A stretch of DNA of 56,795 bases from Hypsibius dujardini (GCA_001579985.1 LRSR01005484.1:1-56795); one strand, 5' to 3'. Counted from the stretch's first letter, positions 11,608 through 24,212 are shown. A program made the numbers and translations. The notes: generated by a model from the letters alone, not told the origin.

Positions 11608-11923
11608 GGTTACTTACAGCGATGACGCTGGAGTTTTCTCACGCACCCACCAGTAAAATTGCAAAATGCAAAGAAAAGATTCGATCGTCGGGTCTAGGTT
11701 TAGTCTTCAAGGTGGATCTTCATAAGCACCCGCCGCGGTGGCGTGTCGGGCATGCCGGGCACATTAGAGCGTTTAAGGATTCCTAATCGAGCCATGAACC
11801 ATAAATACTCCGTTATCTGCAACGGACCGTGTTGTTCCTATTGATTTTCTGGGCGCATTGTTACGCAAAATGCATTGTTCGTTAGTGATATGGGTTTGTG
11901 GCAATCTAATCAGCAACTCTTTT

Positions 11924-12312
11924 ACCGGAGTGGATATACCGGCAGTACTGAGGCGCCAGAATGACTGGGACGGACCGGTCATAGACAAGGGTGTATATCA
12001 GATGTGGTCAGCAGCGTCGGTGAAAGACACAGCCAGATTGCGGGCTGTGGCATGTAAGAAGTCTGGCTCCTGGTTGAATGCTCTTCCAATCCTCAGTTTG
12101 GGCAATCTGCTGGATGGCAACGGCCTGCGTATTTCGGTAGCGCTACGACGACTTGGGGTAGTAGTATGTCAGCCGCATGTCTGTCAGTGTGGTGTGCGAG
12201 TGAGTTTGGACGGACACCATGGCTTGAGTAACAAGAGAAGTGCCGGCCGACACAACCGTCTTTCTACTCTCAGCGACATTACCAAGAGAGCTTTGCTGGC
12301 CGGATGCGTTCA
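11924..12312 (+). pseudogene. Fragment of a non-LTR retrotransposon, region after the reverse transcriptase
   Basis: The plus frame (reaching about 12312) reads ..SGSWLNALPILSLG.. then ..LRISVALRRLGVVVCQPH.. then CQCGVRVSL..HHGLS..SAGRHNR. This order (GxWLNALP, LRiavaLRLG, C.pH.C.CG, G.HGLsC..SaGR..RH..lN) is one I recognise from the downstream part of animal non-LTR retroelement polyproteins. Only this piece remains, with key Cys/His partly altered and no reverse transcriptase nearby, so it is a dead fragment. It starts exactly where homology between duplication copies A and B stops. Confidence 0.62.
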
Positions 12313-12629
12313 ATCGAGTCATGTACGGCACCGTAAGCATACCGAACTCCATGTCTGTCAAACAACTCGATTTCAAATGCAATTGGGATAAACAGTGTCA
12401 TATTAATCTTTTTAGTGTTTTTCAAAGAAGCGCGATTTGTACAGTGAAAATCAAGGAAAAGGGAATATTCAAATGTTTTCTTAATTTTGAAATTTTGTAA
12501 GAAAAAATTCTCGAAGATTTGCTGCGGTGATAAAATAAACTTTATAAATAAAAAAAGCCTGAAGATATTCAGAGACATAGAGAGATCGACAACAGTGAGA
12601 CAGTAGGCAGACAGACAAACTGGTATTGG

Positions 12630-12662
12630 AAAACAGAGACAGACAGACAGACAGGCAGACAG
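12630..12662 (+). repeat. CAGA tetranucleotide array at the left edge of copy B
   Basis: Short (CAGA)n run with CAGG variants, directly before the first bases homologous to copy A. Confidence 0.85.
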
Positions 12663-12931
12663 AATGTGTTGAAGTTTCCTGAATTATTCACGTCTTCAAA
12701 AACGGCCTCTGTGAATGCTTGTTTGTCTAAAAAAAACTAAATCTTTTCTGTCAAGGACAACTTAAATGTCTGCTTGTCTAAATGTTTTCCTGGAATTTTA
12801 TTTGTCTGCATTAAGGTGCCAGTATATGCCTTCGTGTCTGAGTGTCTTGATGGTCTACTATGTCTTTGATTTTGCCTTTAATTTTATACGCCTTCGTTTA
12901 TTTTTTTTGTGGACGAGGAAACCCTTTTTAA

Positions 12932-13585
12932 CCCTCTGGTAACCAGGTGTTTTGGGTATACGGATAGAACCGGGTCTAGCAAAACTTTGCTAGATTAGGG
13001 AAAGCGCTGAATGATTCCTTGCAAATCCTAACGGAATCGTTTGGAAAATTCCCCACAACCATCAAATGTAACCGTTTCAGTGGTAGTGGGAACCGTGGCG
13101 CCGCTGACGAAGAATGGACTAAAAACAGTCAAACGAGTGACTACACAGTCACGAAATGTCAGTTACACGTCATTCGTAGTGGTTACAACCAGTGGTAGCG
13201 CAGCGAATTATTAGGCAGAGTTCTAACCTTTTCCTAATGGTTAATAATTTTTAACTCCGCTTGTATTCACTCGAATATTGCAATATCAGTTTTACTAGAT
13301 GCACTAAGGACCAGTCTCAAGTCCCTTATTTTTTCGATACTGAAAAAAAAATGTCGACACGTGGGACTAGATGTTGTTCGGGCGATCCAAGTGTTAGCAA
13401 GGTGGTGCTAAGTAGGTTCCTACCCCTTTGAGAAGTTTTTTTGAAAATTTGTTTTTTGAATCTAAATAAATATGTGGTAAAAATATCAAAGCAAAAAACC
13501 GCGAACGAAAAGACCCAGAACTCGTGCTAAAAATCGAATGCGACCATCAAATCTAGCAATTGTATGCTGACTGCTTCTCAGAGGG
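12932..13585. mobile_element. piggyBac-type MITE 1, 654 bp, with TTAA target duplication
   Basis: Flanked by TTAA (12928-12931 and 13586-13589). Ends are inverted: CCCTCTGGTAACC on the left and ..TTCTCAGAGGG on the right. The paralogous site in copy A (TTAA at 6494-6497) lacks the element and has one TTAA, an empty-site control inside the window. No transposase frame inside. A related element is at 43552-44124. Confidence 0.85.
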
Positions 13586-14140
13586 TTAAGTAAGATATTT
13601 TCGATGGAACTGCAAAACATTCGGTTGTTCAATTTTGAGAGACTATATATTGAACTGAATGTAGGAGAGGTTGAAATTGAACGGTAATGGGTCGCAGAGT
13701 TCTGCGATGAAATTTAACGGCGATTTAAACTGCTGCATTTCTTTAAAACTGAAATTGCACTGAAACTGATTTAGCGAGAATTTTTAAAAGATGTGGAAAA
13801 CATTGGCAACGGACCGCACATTTGACAGTGATATCGACGGATGTAAGTGGTATCGACTAGCGGGTCAGATGGTCTCCGAATAAATCACTTACATGAACAA
13901 ATAGATCACCCGAAAACTTAATTTAACTTTTAGTGAATGTGTTTTGTAGCTTTCGAAAGAACTAAACTATTGTTCAAAATGTTTATTCAATAAGGATTTA
14001 ACTGGGGAAGATTCAGAAAACTTCAGTTGGTCAGATGTTTTTACCAAGCATTACACGGCAAACCCTTCGTCACTGAAAGAGACTAAACTAAAAATCCTTT
14101 ATCACTAAATTTTAATTGATAAAAAAAGCTAATTTTGTCG

Positions 14141-14335
14141 ATTGCTGTTAGTTTTTGCCGTCCTTTATCTTCACTGAACGGACACTACACTGCTCATCCT
14201 TGACATTTCAGAGAGTGACACTACAGTCAATATGCAACTTTCTGCCGGGTTGTCTTGAAAATCCTGCCTCTTTCCTCTCGTCGCACATGTATGTCTTACA
14301 TGTTCCAATGTTTTCGGTAAGCAAAATATTTCAGA
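14141..14335. repeat. Near-identical non-coding block, copy B (partner 6850-7045)
   Basis: Partner of the block in copy A, same distance downstream of its Cys-module gene. Confidence 0.7.
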
Positions 14336-14607
14336 AGCGGTGAAATTGCCAATAGTATATTGGAATTCTCATAGCATTCCACGGTTATAAATATTCCACC
14401 ATCTACTCTATTAAAGTGACACATGTATTATTGTTGCTCCAAAAACTGTCAACGAGTTCGGACGACGATGATCTGGAAGGGCGTCGGGACGCAGCATCCA
14501 GACAAGTTGCTTTAAAGAAGCCACCTAACTTTATATCACCTATTGATGCTGATAATATTACCGGTATATATACCCATTGCAATTGTTCTAGGTGGCACAA
14601 AGGGCTG

Positions 14608-17600
14608 TTAAACAATCGGTGGCAGTAGACTGACTGGCAGGCATACTCCCGGTGAAGTAGTTGCTTTGCAGGACACCGCATCCCACTGGGAACCCGGCGG
14701 GCAACCACATGTTCCGGAAGGCTCATCACCAACCGGGCGAAGACACGCGAAGGGCCTGTCAGTAGCCGTCGATGGTGCCACACCGCAGTCCGAAGCTTTG
14801 TTGCAGCATAAGCCGATGGTTGCTGAAAGTTTATTTTCTAGTGGTTAGCGTTTTCGACTTTAATCAAAAATTAACAGAGACGTAACGGGAGGAGGCACTA
14901 AGGCGAGTGCCACCCCCAATTAATTCAGGCTGCTGTCGGGGGGGAGGGAATTTTTTATTTAATGTCCATAAGAAAAACTGTCCCCCCCCGGCTAAACTGC
15001 CACCAAAAAAGTCGGTTGTTACGCCTCTGACAATCAATATTGCCCAAAGGAGCGACGCGGACTCCATTTGGGGGGGGGGCAGTTTTACCGCAATGGCATT
15101 TCATTTGTAATATTTCTGTGAATAAACATTGAATTGGGGGGGGGGGAAATCCATTTAATTTTGAATGGCCCCTTAGTAAGGATCCTCGTTTAAAAAATAA
15201 TTTCATCACCAACTGTTCTAGGTAGGTGGGGGAGTATTAAGAGAAAAATATCAAAAAATGTGAGCTGCTAACGTCAGTGGCTTCTGCACCCCTACCCCCC
15301 CCCTATAAGTCAGAGCTCGTCAGTAATTTCAGGCACCCATTATAATATATGGTTTGACCATAGCCATGGCAGGGAGATACAAGTAAGCGTTTTGGTTTTG
15401 CACTCCTCACTCGCTCAGGAAATGTCCAATATTCATGGTTTGAACATTTTTTGCGATGAGGAAACAATAAAAGTATTCTAAAACAAATCAATTCGCATTT
15501 TATTAAATTACAGGACATTGGTCGACATGGGAAAATAGGATGGGCATAAAGGGGGGGGGCATTAAGAGGGGATCTTTAGTCTAAGCCCCCCTCCCCCCCC
15601 CGCGCCCCGTTAACCAGAGCCACCGCTACGGTTCTGCTAATATTTATTAGCGCTGATATTAGAGAACTTACAGTCACATCTCATGGGATCGTTCTTCCTG
15701 GGGATCTTGTACGGTCCACAAGAGCAAATGCCCGGCTTGGTCGGAGTGATGGTCCCCGTTTTCATGCAGGTAACGGAGAGGTCGGGACAGTCACTTGACT
15801 TGTAACAGATGCTTCCGATCGTATTTGCTACACAGGAGGAGCGGTAAAATGATTTTGGTGCGAAAGAGAACTCAACTGATTTTCCTTTCTACCAGCTAAA
15901 TTAAATTTGTATTGGAAGTAGCAGGTAGGATTAGTCTAGATATATTTTTGCACTTACGGGAGCAGGTGAGAGTTGCCGTTCCGGATGATTTTATTGTGCC
16001 ACCTTGATTCAGTTTCACCTGGCATCCACATTTGCCGGACGTGCATACGGCCGTATTGGCGCCACCGACACCGCCACCTATGAAGGGACAGCTTCCAGCG
16101 GGGTTACCTACCACGGCGTTGCATGGAATCTGTGTAACATCTGCGAAAGATTTATGTATTAGGCGTTGTTAATTGGCCCTCAAATCATGCAGTAGGTCCA
16201 AGCTGCTTTCCGATGGCTCTGAATTGGACTTTAACTTGAACTGAACTGAATTGAATTGTTCCTCTGGCATAATTAGATTTCAATGAATTGAATTGATTTC
16301 TGGTATCTGAAGTACAATTTGAATTAAAAATACCGTCGATTTAAATTGTTTTTCAGTACGTAATTTCATTTAAATGACAACTCCAGGCGGCCGATTTAAA
16401 TTAAACTTAAAATTATATAATTAAAAATATAATGCCTATTCTGGTCTATATCTTAAATGGCCATGTAAATTAATCTAAACAGCGCTAATCCCCAATTATC
16501 AGACGCATTTCATCACCATACCGAGACAGGTCAGGCCCGTTGTCGGCACGGTGACAGCGCTCTTCCCTTCGGGGCATCCGCATTTTCCCGTCAAGGCTCC
16601 GGTTGTGATGCAGACAGCGTTAGTGATGGTGCCGGGGCGTCTGGGCGTCGCCGTCGCAAGACTGGCGCAATATGTATCAGGCTTCTCCGTGCATACCACA
16701 GCTGTATATATTAAGAAAGTCACGTCTTAACCTCGCCTTATACTACAATTGTATTACTGTATGCGTATACTCGTCATGAAATGCTCATATACCTTTGCAT
16801 GCAATAACTGTTGCTACTGCAGTGTCCGGCTCGAAATCGTCCTTGCACTGGCAAAACCTTTTGCCGAGTGAAACTTGCGCCGCGACAGTGGAAATTCGGC
16901 ATTCGGTATTGACCAGCTTCACGCAATCCTCATTGGAATCGCACTCCGCATCCGCAAATGGAGTGCTACTCCCTGCAAGGCGAAACTCCAATTTAAGGGA
17001 AATTGTTGCAACTGGAATACGAGCCTAAGAAACCTTTGCAGCTGCCGGTAGAATTGGTGGCTATGCTTTCCTCTAAAGGACGCGCCAACAGCTAACCCCC
17101 CTCTTCTGACTTGGACGATATTCAAGTTTAATACAATATTTAGCGACGCTATAAGGACTTATTTTTAGAAAACTTTCAAGTCCGGAAAACACACTGGATG
17201 ATTACGTTCATGATTTATTGATTTTGACTATACAGACTTCAATTTCTAACAATGGCTTTATTTCGTTAATCGTTTTATCGAATTATAGTACATTGGTCAA
17301 CCTGAGACAATAGAAAAGGGGAGGGGACAAAAAGGGGGAAGGGGGAGGGGTAGTTGAAGCCTAAGCCAGAATGAGTGCACGGACTTGCTGTTGTACGTAC
17401 TGGGTATGCAGCGATCTTGCGGTGTTGGTCCGGTTTCCTCAAACAGAGGCTTGCATTTGCAGACGCCCTTCCCTGTGGGGTCGAGGGACGCGACCGTGCC
17501 CGCATCGCCGACGCACCATTGGCCGGGCAAGAGGCATTTTGCGTCCATCAGCGCGTTCGTCCCGGACCCGTCGTAACACCATTCATGCAGCGACAGTCCC

Positions 17601-18556
17601 ATCTGGCGACTCCCACGTCGGCCTCCCGCAGCCTCGGAGCAGCTCACAACGAAGAGCTATTAAGGTTTAAAACAACAGCTGACAATATAATGCCAGTATC
17701 ACAGGTTGAAATATGTCCGAAAAAGGTACAACCACTCCGGCTTATTTCCAGCCATTACTTAGTAAGTATTAATTTAGGCCAAAAAAAAAACTAAAATTCA
17801 ATTTGGGTGTGATTGGCATTAAGCAAAAAAAAATTCGGGATTGATGGGGTGGAGCTGCGTATTGATGCAATCAAACACACAAATTGAATCAAGCAGGAGT
17901 CTGTTTGATTTGATTTGCTCTCCAAACGTAATTTATTGAATTGTGTTAAAAATGATCGATTTCCGAACTTTAATCTTAAAAAATAAACAGCTAATTAAGT
18001 CCAAAGCTGTATTTTGCTTGTTCTCATAACAAACATTCGACAGGGTACAACACAGTTCCGTTTGATAAGGATAAAATAAGAATTTTTATAAGAAACTATT
18101 TTTTTCAGATAAAATTGTTGGTAGGATCACCAAATCAAATCAAAATATCAAATCATATAAAAGCAAATGAAATGATACCCAGAGAGGAATCAAATCAGAA
18201 TTACATTAAGCGGAGTTTTCGTTGTTTATTCGCATCTCTCGATCTCGAGCTAAGAACCAATTCTGGAGGAATGCGCTCACAATGCTAGCCATGTCCCTTC
18301 CAGAAATTTGCCTAGCTCCGCCCCCGGTAATTCTCGAAAATACTCGGTTAACCTCAGTCGATGCCAAGCTTAATTTTGATGTGATAGTGCAAATAAGAGG
18401 ATATTTCTATTATATTTTTATTTCTCTACAAGGCTAGGGTGGTATAGGACCGAAGAAGGAGCTGATGGAAGTAGAACAGATTCCTCGTTTTTGCGTGTAT
18501 TCACCGACAATTTCACTTACCAGTACAAGCAGCGAGGAAAGAGCAGCAATCCTCAT
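14608..18556 (-). CDS. Secreted EB-like cysteine-module protein, copy B (401 aa)
   Basis: Paralogue of the gene ending at 7349. Exons: 18521-18556, 17401-17656, 16793-16972, 16522-16701, 15958-16140, 15672-15827 and 14608-14822. Each has the same length as its partner except exon 1, which is 36 rather than 33 bases (one extra Leu in the signal peptide, MRIAALSSLLVL). The frame is open throughout, all splice sites are GT-AG and all module cysteines I checked are kept, so both copies look functional. Differences are scattered substitutions. One exon (16522-16701) encodes the same peptide as its partner and, with its flanking intron, is almost identical in DNA, suggesting gene conversion. A TATA-like box is present upstream of this copy at 18668-18673. 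Confidence 0.87.
14875..15029. mobile_element. Short hAT-like MITE in the last intron of Cys-module gene B
   Basis: Orthologous to the element at 7616-7762, with slightly worn ends (CAGAGACGTAACGG and TTACGCCTCTG). Flanked by AAAATTAA and ACAATCAA. Confidence 0.5.
15257..15440. repeat. Insertion present only in copy B
   Basis: Copy A continues from TCAAAAAAATG straight to TTTGTGATGAGG. Copy B has about 180 extra bases between the matching points. The inserted stretch resembles, in inverted orientation, 23180-23330. Confidence 0.55.
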
Positions 18557-18667
18557 GGTTACTTATCGAGGTTGACGTTGGAGTTTTCTCAAGCACCCAC
18601 CAACAAAATTGCAAATGCAATGAAAAGATTCGATCGTCCGGTCTAGGTTTTGTCTTCAAGGTAGATC

Positions 18668-18673
18668 TTTATA
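18668..18673 (-). promoter_or_regulatory. TATA-like box of Cys-module gene copy B
   Basis: The minus strand reads TATAAA about 115 bases before the ATG at 18556. The matching position in copy A (about 11718-11725) reads CTTATGAA, so the box is damaged there. Confidence 0.5.
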
Positions 18674-18864
18674 GGCGCCCAGCGTGGTGCCATGTTGGGC
18701 ACTTCGGGCACGTTAGAGCCTTCACGAGATTTCTAACCGAGCCATAAACCAGAAACACCCCGTTATCTGTAACGGACGGACCGTGTCGTTTCTATTGATT
18801 TTCCGGGCGCAGTACAGGTAGTTAGTGATATGGGTTTATGGCAATTTAAAGAGTAACTCTTTTT

Positions 18865-20417
18865 ATGGGGTGATTCTCAATTCGCACGATGTAACTGCCT
18901 ACGTCCGCGACCAACCTTGAAACGGCGGCCTACTACCCCTGACGCAGTAGTCCGTGTGAAAGAGGATTTTTCAAGCCATAGTGGTATCTTCCGTAATTAT
19001 GACATTTGAAACATATTTCGTAGGTTTACTAATCACTCAATTGCCAAATGTTATCATAAATAGTAACAATATTTATATGTTTTATTTGTACGTTTTATTA
19101 TTTGAATGTTTTGTTGGTATGAATAGATTATTGTTAACCGAAAACTTATTCAGCCGGTTTGTTCATAGAATTTACCGGTAAATAAAATTATGGGATCACA
19201 GAGCTTCATATATATATATATATTAGCTTAACTTTTGTATATATATGTACTTAATATATATATTAACTTAATATATACTTAATATAAACACATACTTAAT
19301 ATAATAAATATACATAAATATTAATATATGTATATTAAAATATATATTATAGCTGAATACATATATATATATCTATATTATAAATGAATATATATAGTGT
19401 ATATATGAATTGTAGGAATACGCCTACTAAAAGACAATTTTAAGCATGTTTTGCGATTTGTTGGCGGCCTTAACTGCTAATTAAAATTGCAGGATCACAG
19501 AACTTAGTTATATGTTAAGTTCTGTAATATTTTATAATTTATACACATTTATATTAGTTGTACGAAAAAATGCCAACTAACTGACAATTTGCAGCATGTT
19601 TTGCGGTTCGTTGAAGGTAATTAAAATTCGAAAAATCTCTGAGGACGCGTCATTTGTATGTATAAATGGTTTGTTTTACATGTTTTCTCCCAGTACTGAA
19701 AAGGAGAACTCGCTTGAACCTCCCTCTCTCAATTTTTACGGTATTAGCCCTAGTCCTACTACTACTGTTCTTGTTGAACGGAGATAGACGAGTCGAGAAT
19801 GAGAAGCAATGCGAGAGAAGCAATGATGAAATACCGTCAACTGCGACGGCGATCGGTGCACCACACTCATCCAAGTTATATGGTTGATCGTAAAATCCAG
19901 CGAGCGGAAGTAGTATACATTTATATTGGTCAAGGTCGACCTTACGACGTTATGCAACAGTGAGCGCGCCGACCGCAGAATTTAGTGGAATGTTCACGCC
20001 TTTCGACAAAGAGTTACGCTGGGTATTTGTGCTTGCACAATAACGAAAATACCATTTTCTCCCACACAAATGTAAACTTTGCTGTCTACCAAATTGCAGA
20101 CCCCAAAACACGTACGAAGAACCGAAAAATAATTGAGGAAAGCTTTAATTACTTGACTGGAGCGTTGTCCGTTATAGGGAAAGAGAATTATTGCATACCG
20201 AAGCAGAAATCAGAATGGCCTTCAGTTTTACATATTGTGTGTTAAATAAAATATGAGAGTTAGAAATTTGGTCTCGAAGCATTTAGGACGATGCAAAATT
20301 TCGATTTATCTTTTGTCACATGTGGACGATGCAAACAACGCACGGCAAGGACGAAAGTAAAACGCCAAGTCCTTTTTACAGTATAAATCAATGAATCGGT
20401 TTCTGTTGCAAAACGGA
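18865..20417. other. AT-rich intergenic stretch
   Basis: No gene seen. Contains a TA-rich array at about 19206-19405 and two diverged copies of a roughly 300-base unit (GGATCACAGARCTT at 19193 and 19492; GCATGTTTTGCG at 19446 and 19597). Confidence 0.6.
19206..19405. repeat. TA-rich simple repeat
   Basis: Imperfect (TA)n with ATATAT blocks over about 200 bases. Confidence 0.9.
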
Positions 20418-21153
20418 CCCCAGCGCTAAACTTTCTGACCAGACTACGTGAGAAAGCATGTTCTCATGAGATCTGGTTCAGAACTGGCCCAGAATACCCC
20501 AGATCGGGCAAGAAATGACGAGAATGCTCCTCACGAGATTTTTGCGGATTTTCTCGCCAGAACCATGGGAGAATTCGGTGAGAATCACACGAGACCCACG
20601 CGAGGAGAATCTCGCTAGATTTTGACCAGAATTACACGGAGTTTTCTGGCCAGAAATTCACCAGATTTTTTGTCGAGATTGTTCGCCCGAAGTTTCCCAG
20701 GAAATTGGGTGAATTTCAAGGAGACATTTTTCTACAAGAAAGCTCATTCTGATTTCCGTAAGTTTAATTTTTCCGAGCAACGCTAAAGTCAGTGTCGTGT
20801 GCAATTTTTCGAATCTTGCTTGCTGCTGTTTCTTACTTGCAGCGACTGAAACTACCGTACTTCGTACTTCATACATATTTCAAATTTTTTGCTACTGTTG
20901 CTATCTGTTCGAACACAACTCTGAATCATGCACTTTGGAATATGATGCCAGTATTAATCTGCCTACTGGCGTATTAAGCAAGTAGAAGCACTGTGAAGTT
21001 GTTCATCAAAAGTGTTCAACGGATGGGATAAACAATATATTAATTTATTCCCTCTCTTTAGGTTCATCAAAACATATTGCCCATGTATGGAGAACCTGCA
21101 TATCCACATTATGCAGGGTTTGCCATGTGAGTATAATGGCATTCATAGTGAAC

Positions 21154-21197
<44 letters not shown>

Positions 21198-21938
21198 AAA
21201 ACAAACAGACAGACAGACATACAGCGCGGCAGGCACACAGACAGACAGACAAACACACAAATAAACAGGCAGGCAGGCATATATATGGACCGACATAAGC
21301 GGGAGATGCTACTATACAAACAAGAAGACCCAGATTGATTAACACTAGGCGGATAGATTTGGATACTAAATATTTATTAATTTTTTTTCAGGGAACTCAT
21401 CACAATCCGGAAAACATGCTACAAAAATTAATAAAAAATTAATGTTTTTTTTTTAACATTGTTCTTTATTTTGGTCGCGCTATCTGGAGTTTCTTTTCTG
21501 TCTGAATTGACTGCGGACAATTTTCGAACGTGAATATTATTTAACGTCTGTTTGAATAAAAGGTTCTCCGTTCGCTATTTATGCATTTCCGGTTGCTGTT
21601 GTCTCAGAGGCGTGGTTCACGTTGTTTCTTTGACCAATCAAAACAAGACGGTACTTCATTGTTATTGGTCTATACTTCACGAGATTTAACGATAATAGTT
21701 TAATTGAGCAATGGCTGAATGGCGGGAGAATGTTTCTGACGAATTGTAATTGACCATTCTGGTGAGATCTGGCGGAGATCTCGTCAGATACTTTTCAGAG
21801 ATTTTTGGCGAGAAATGCCGGATTTCTCACCCACCATACTTGCCAAGAATAGTATGTTAATTTCGTCAGATCTCGTGAGACAGTATATGGAGGATTTCAC
21901 CAGATCTGGACCAGATCTGACGGAAATTTGGCGCTGGG
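20418..21938. mobile_element. Foldback-like element with CCCAGCGC termini
   Basis: Left end CCCAGCGCTAAACTTTC and right end GAAATTTGGCGCTGGG are inverted. Each side is then about 200-300 bases rich in AGATCTGG and CCAGA words. The middle holds a CAGA array and AT-rich sequence. No transposase or clear target duplication seen, so the class is open. Confidence 0.45.
21158..21270 (+). repeat. CAGA tetranucleotide array
   Basis: Imperfect (CAGA)n inside the foldback-like element. The open frames on both strands here are repeat artefacts. Confidence 0.95.
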
Positions 21939-24212
21939 ACTCGGCCTTTATGGGGGCGTTACCCAGGAAAACAGCTGCAACATACATGCAAATTCAGTAT
22001 AAATTAATAGAATGGGTTCTACGAGTTCATGATCGCCAGTAAGACCACAATCTGATATCGGGTCTTTTTGATAACGGAAAGAGAAAGACATTTTGAGTTG
22101 CTATACGTGCGTGTGAGCTTTGACAGGCCCGCGTTAACATCAGCGGGCGAAAAGATCTATATAATCACTATTATACCGGGGAAATGGTAGCCGGCAGTCA
22201 TCTCGGAGATCAGCTCTACGATAATGCCGTTATGCAATAAACTCACGGTAGGACAATCCAAACAACTTTCCAATCGCAACCGCACATACTATAGTCATAA
22301 TGAGGGGCGGTCCCATGCATGGTCTTGCCTACTAAAGGAGGGTTGAGGCTACCCCTCCCGAAAAACATTATCCGAAATACGGTTACAATCAATAGCAATT
22401 ACGTCTTCTGTCTTTAATACTGTTTCATATTCCGTAACAAAGCAGCTCGTAACCCTTTTCAGTCCCTCAAGTAAAAAGGTGACCAAACGGGGTACCATTT
22501 ATGGCGCCAATTTTATTGGGACTTGGAAATTTTCTCGGAGTAAGTTTGAAATGTCTGGTAATGAAGAAACAAATTGTCGATTTCAATAGTTTTGTTAAGC
22601 TTAGAGTTTAAAAGAGTGTTGGTAAAGGACGAGTACAGTGTCAATTGACCACTGCTCAATGGTTTTAGTAGGCAAAGTATCTTCCTCGTTGTGAATTTTA
22701 TTGTTCCATTTATTGTGGTTACCTATCAACTCAGTGGTATGTGCTCTGCCTCTTGTGAGAAGGGCTACGGTTCAATTTGCGGATTAGTATTTTGTCCCGT
22801 TATTTCCTCTCCCTAGAGGTCATGTAAAATGATGCCAAATCACTGGTCCAGGAGGGAGCATTTGGGAAGGACTGACTATTGGTCAACCAAGTGCGACTTA
22901 GTCCAGAATTGTGTCTGTTTTTGGAGTCCATTATGGGATGCAATTATGGTTTTATTTCGGTATGGACAAAAAGATAGACCGCCAAATTATAACGTACTGT
23001 GATACCGTTTCGAGAACCATAAAGGATTTCAATTCAGGTTCGAATTACTTTCATTTTTGTTGCCAAGATACAAGTCCCCTTCCCCTTTTCCCCTTTCGTT
23101 CCCTCCCTTTTTCTATTTCCGATGTTGGTTGACCAATGTCCTCTAACTCGATGAAATGAGGATTGATTTTTTTGAATTTTCAGTTTTTCCTCATCATAAT
23201 AAAGTTCCAAACCTAAAATATTGGACAATACCTGAGCGAATGCGGAGTGCAAAACCAAGTCACCCACTTTTATCTTCCCTCTCATGGTCATGGCCACACC
23301 ATTCATTTTACCAGTGTCCATATCTCGGGGTTTTTACATTGACGATTAAGGAACACTCGTGATTTCTAAAAGTTTCCTAACTTTCAAAGTTTTTGCTAGT
23401 TTAGTTTTTGAAATCGATAAATCAGTGAGTTTTCTGTTATCTGTAGTGATTTTGGAGGTTGCTACACCATCCTCGGCAAAATGTCAACCGTTCTTTTTCC
23501 AAAACCGTGAGCAAAGCTCAGTGTGTTTGTTTGTCGATCGGTTGATTTAAATTTCGATCGGAAACCCGATACAACTTTTTTTACTGGTGTCAACAATCTT
23601 TTCAATGGTTCAAAATATGACAACTTTTGTGATCTACATGACTAATACTTGAAAAACTTCTAACACTAGAACAAAGGCGCCTATCACAAAAGTGGGCACT
23701 CAAAATTTATCACGTCGTCACAATATGCGCGAAAAAACTATGCTCACTGTGGATAGGCCTTGCAAGCGTTTGATGGACGGCGCATAAGTGTATTTTTTCG
23801 GCGACAAATCCGCAAAGGACAGGGGACTTGCATTGGTTGTTCAGAGGGTTTCTTACAATGAAAAGGCCTGATTAAAAAAGGCAATTTTAGGCCAGCGGCT
23901 CATACGATCGACCCCGCTTTACGAAAACCACAGTAAACAATAGCTAGATTGCTGGACTGGTGGACTTGGTCTTCATCATGAAGACTGAATACTTCACGCG
24001 AGACAATATTGAAAATGGACTTGTCAAGAAATTCGCTCGTGCATTCGGATTCGATAGTTTATCCAGAAATGACGACACCACCCGGTACGAAATAAAAACT
24101 ATCATTACAGAAAGTACAACTACGAAACTACTAACTGCTACAGACAACTATACCAACTACAACCTACAACTACCATATTTTATTTATATACTGCCATTTT
24201 CGCAACAACTGC
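21939..24212. other. Intergenic region with dispersed repeats
   Basis: No gene that I can support. An inverted copy of the dispersed CATTGGTCAAC repeat lies at about 23062-23160, and 23180-23350 is similar to the copy-B insertion (15257-15440) and to 28325-28400. Confidence 0.5.

Larger units (their letters stand above)
5847..11923. repeat. Tandem segmental duplication, copy A (about 6.1 kb)
   Basis: Aligns by eye, in the same orientation, with 12662-18864. Shared landmarks in order: the tail of the Lys/Glu gene's last intron, a GTGGACGAGG block, a near-identical block at 6850-7045, seven exons of a Cys-module gene with their introns, and its promoter. Copy A still has the last exon of the Lys/Glu gene (6106-6362), which copy B lacks. 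Copy A also has about 450 extra bases near 10092-10545 and about 330 extra near 8798-9130. Confidence 0.9.
12662..18864. repeat. Tandem segmental duplication, copy B (about 6.2 kb)
   Basis: Direct-repeat partner of 5847-11923. It begins just after a CAGA array and retains about 200 bases of the Lys/Glu gene's final intron, but the sequence matching 6085-6450 (including that gene's last exon) is gone. It carries a TTAA-flanked MITE at 12932-13585 and a small insertion near 15257-15440 that copy A does not have. Confidence 0.9.

Noticed and set aside
12143-12382. 79-codon minus-strand frame
   Set aside because: Opposite strand of the retrotransposon fragment, whose plus frame carries the recognisable motifs.
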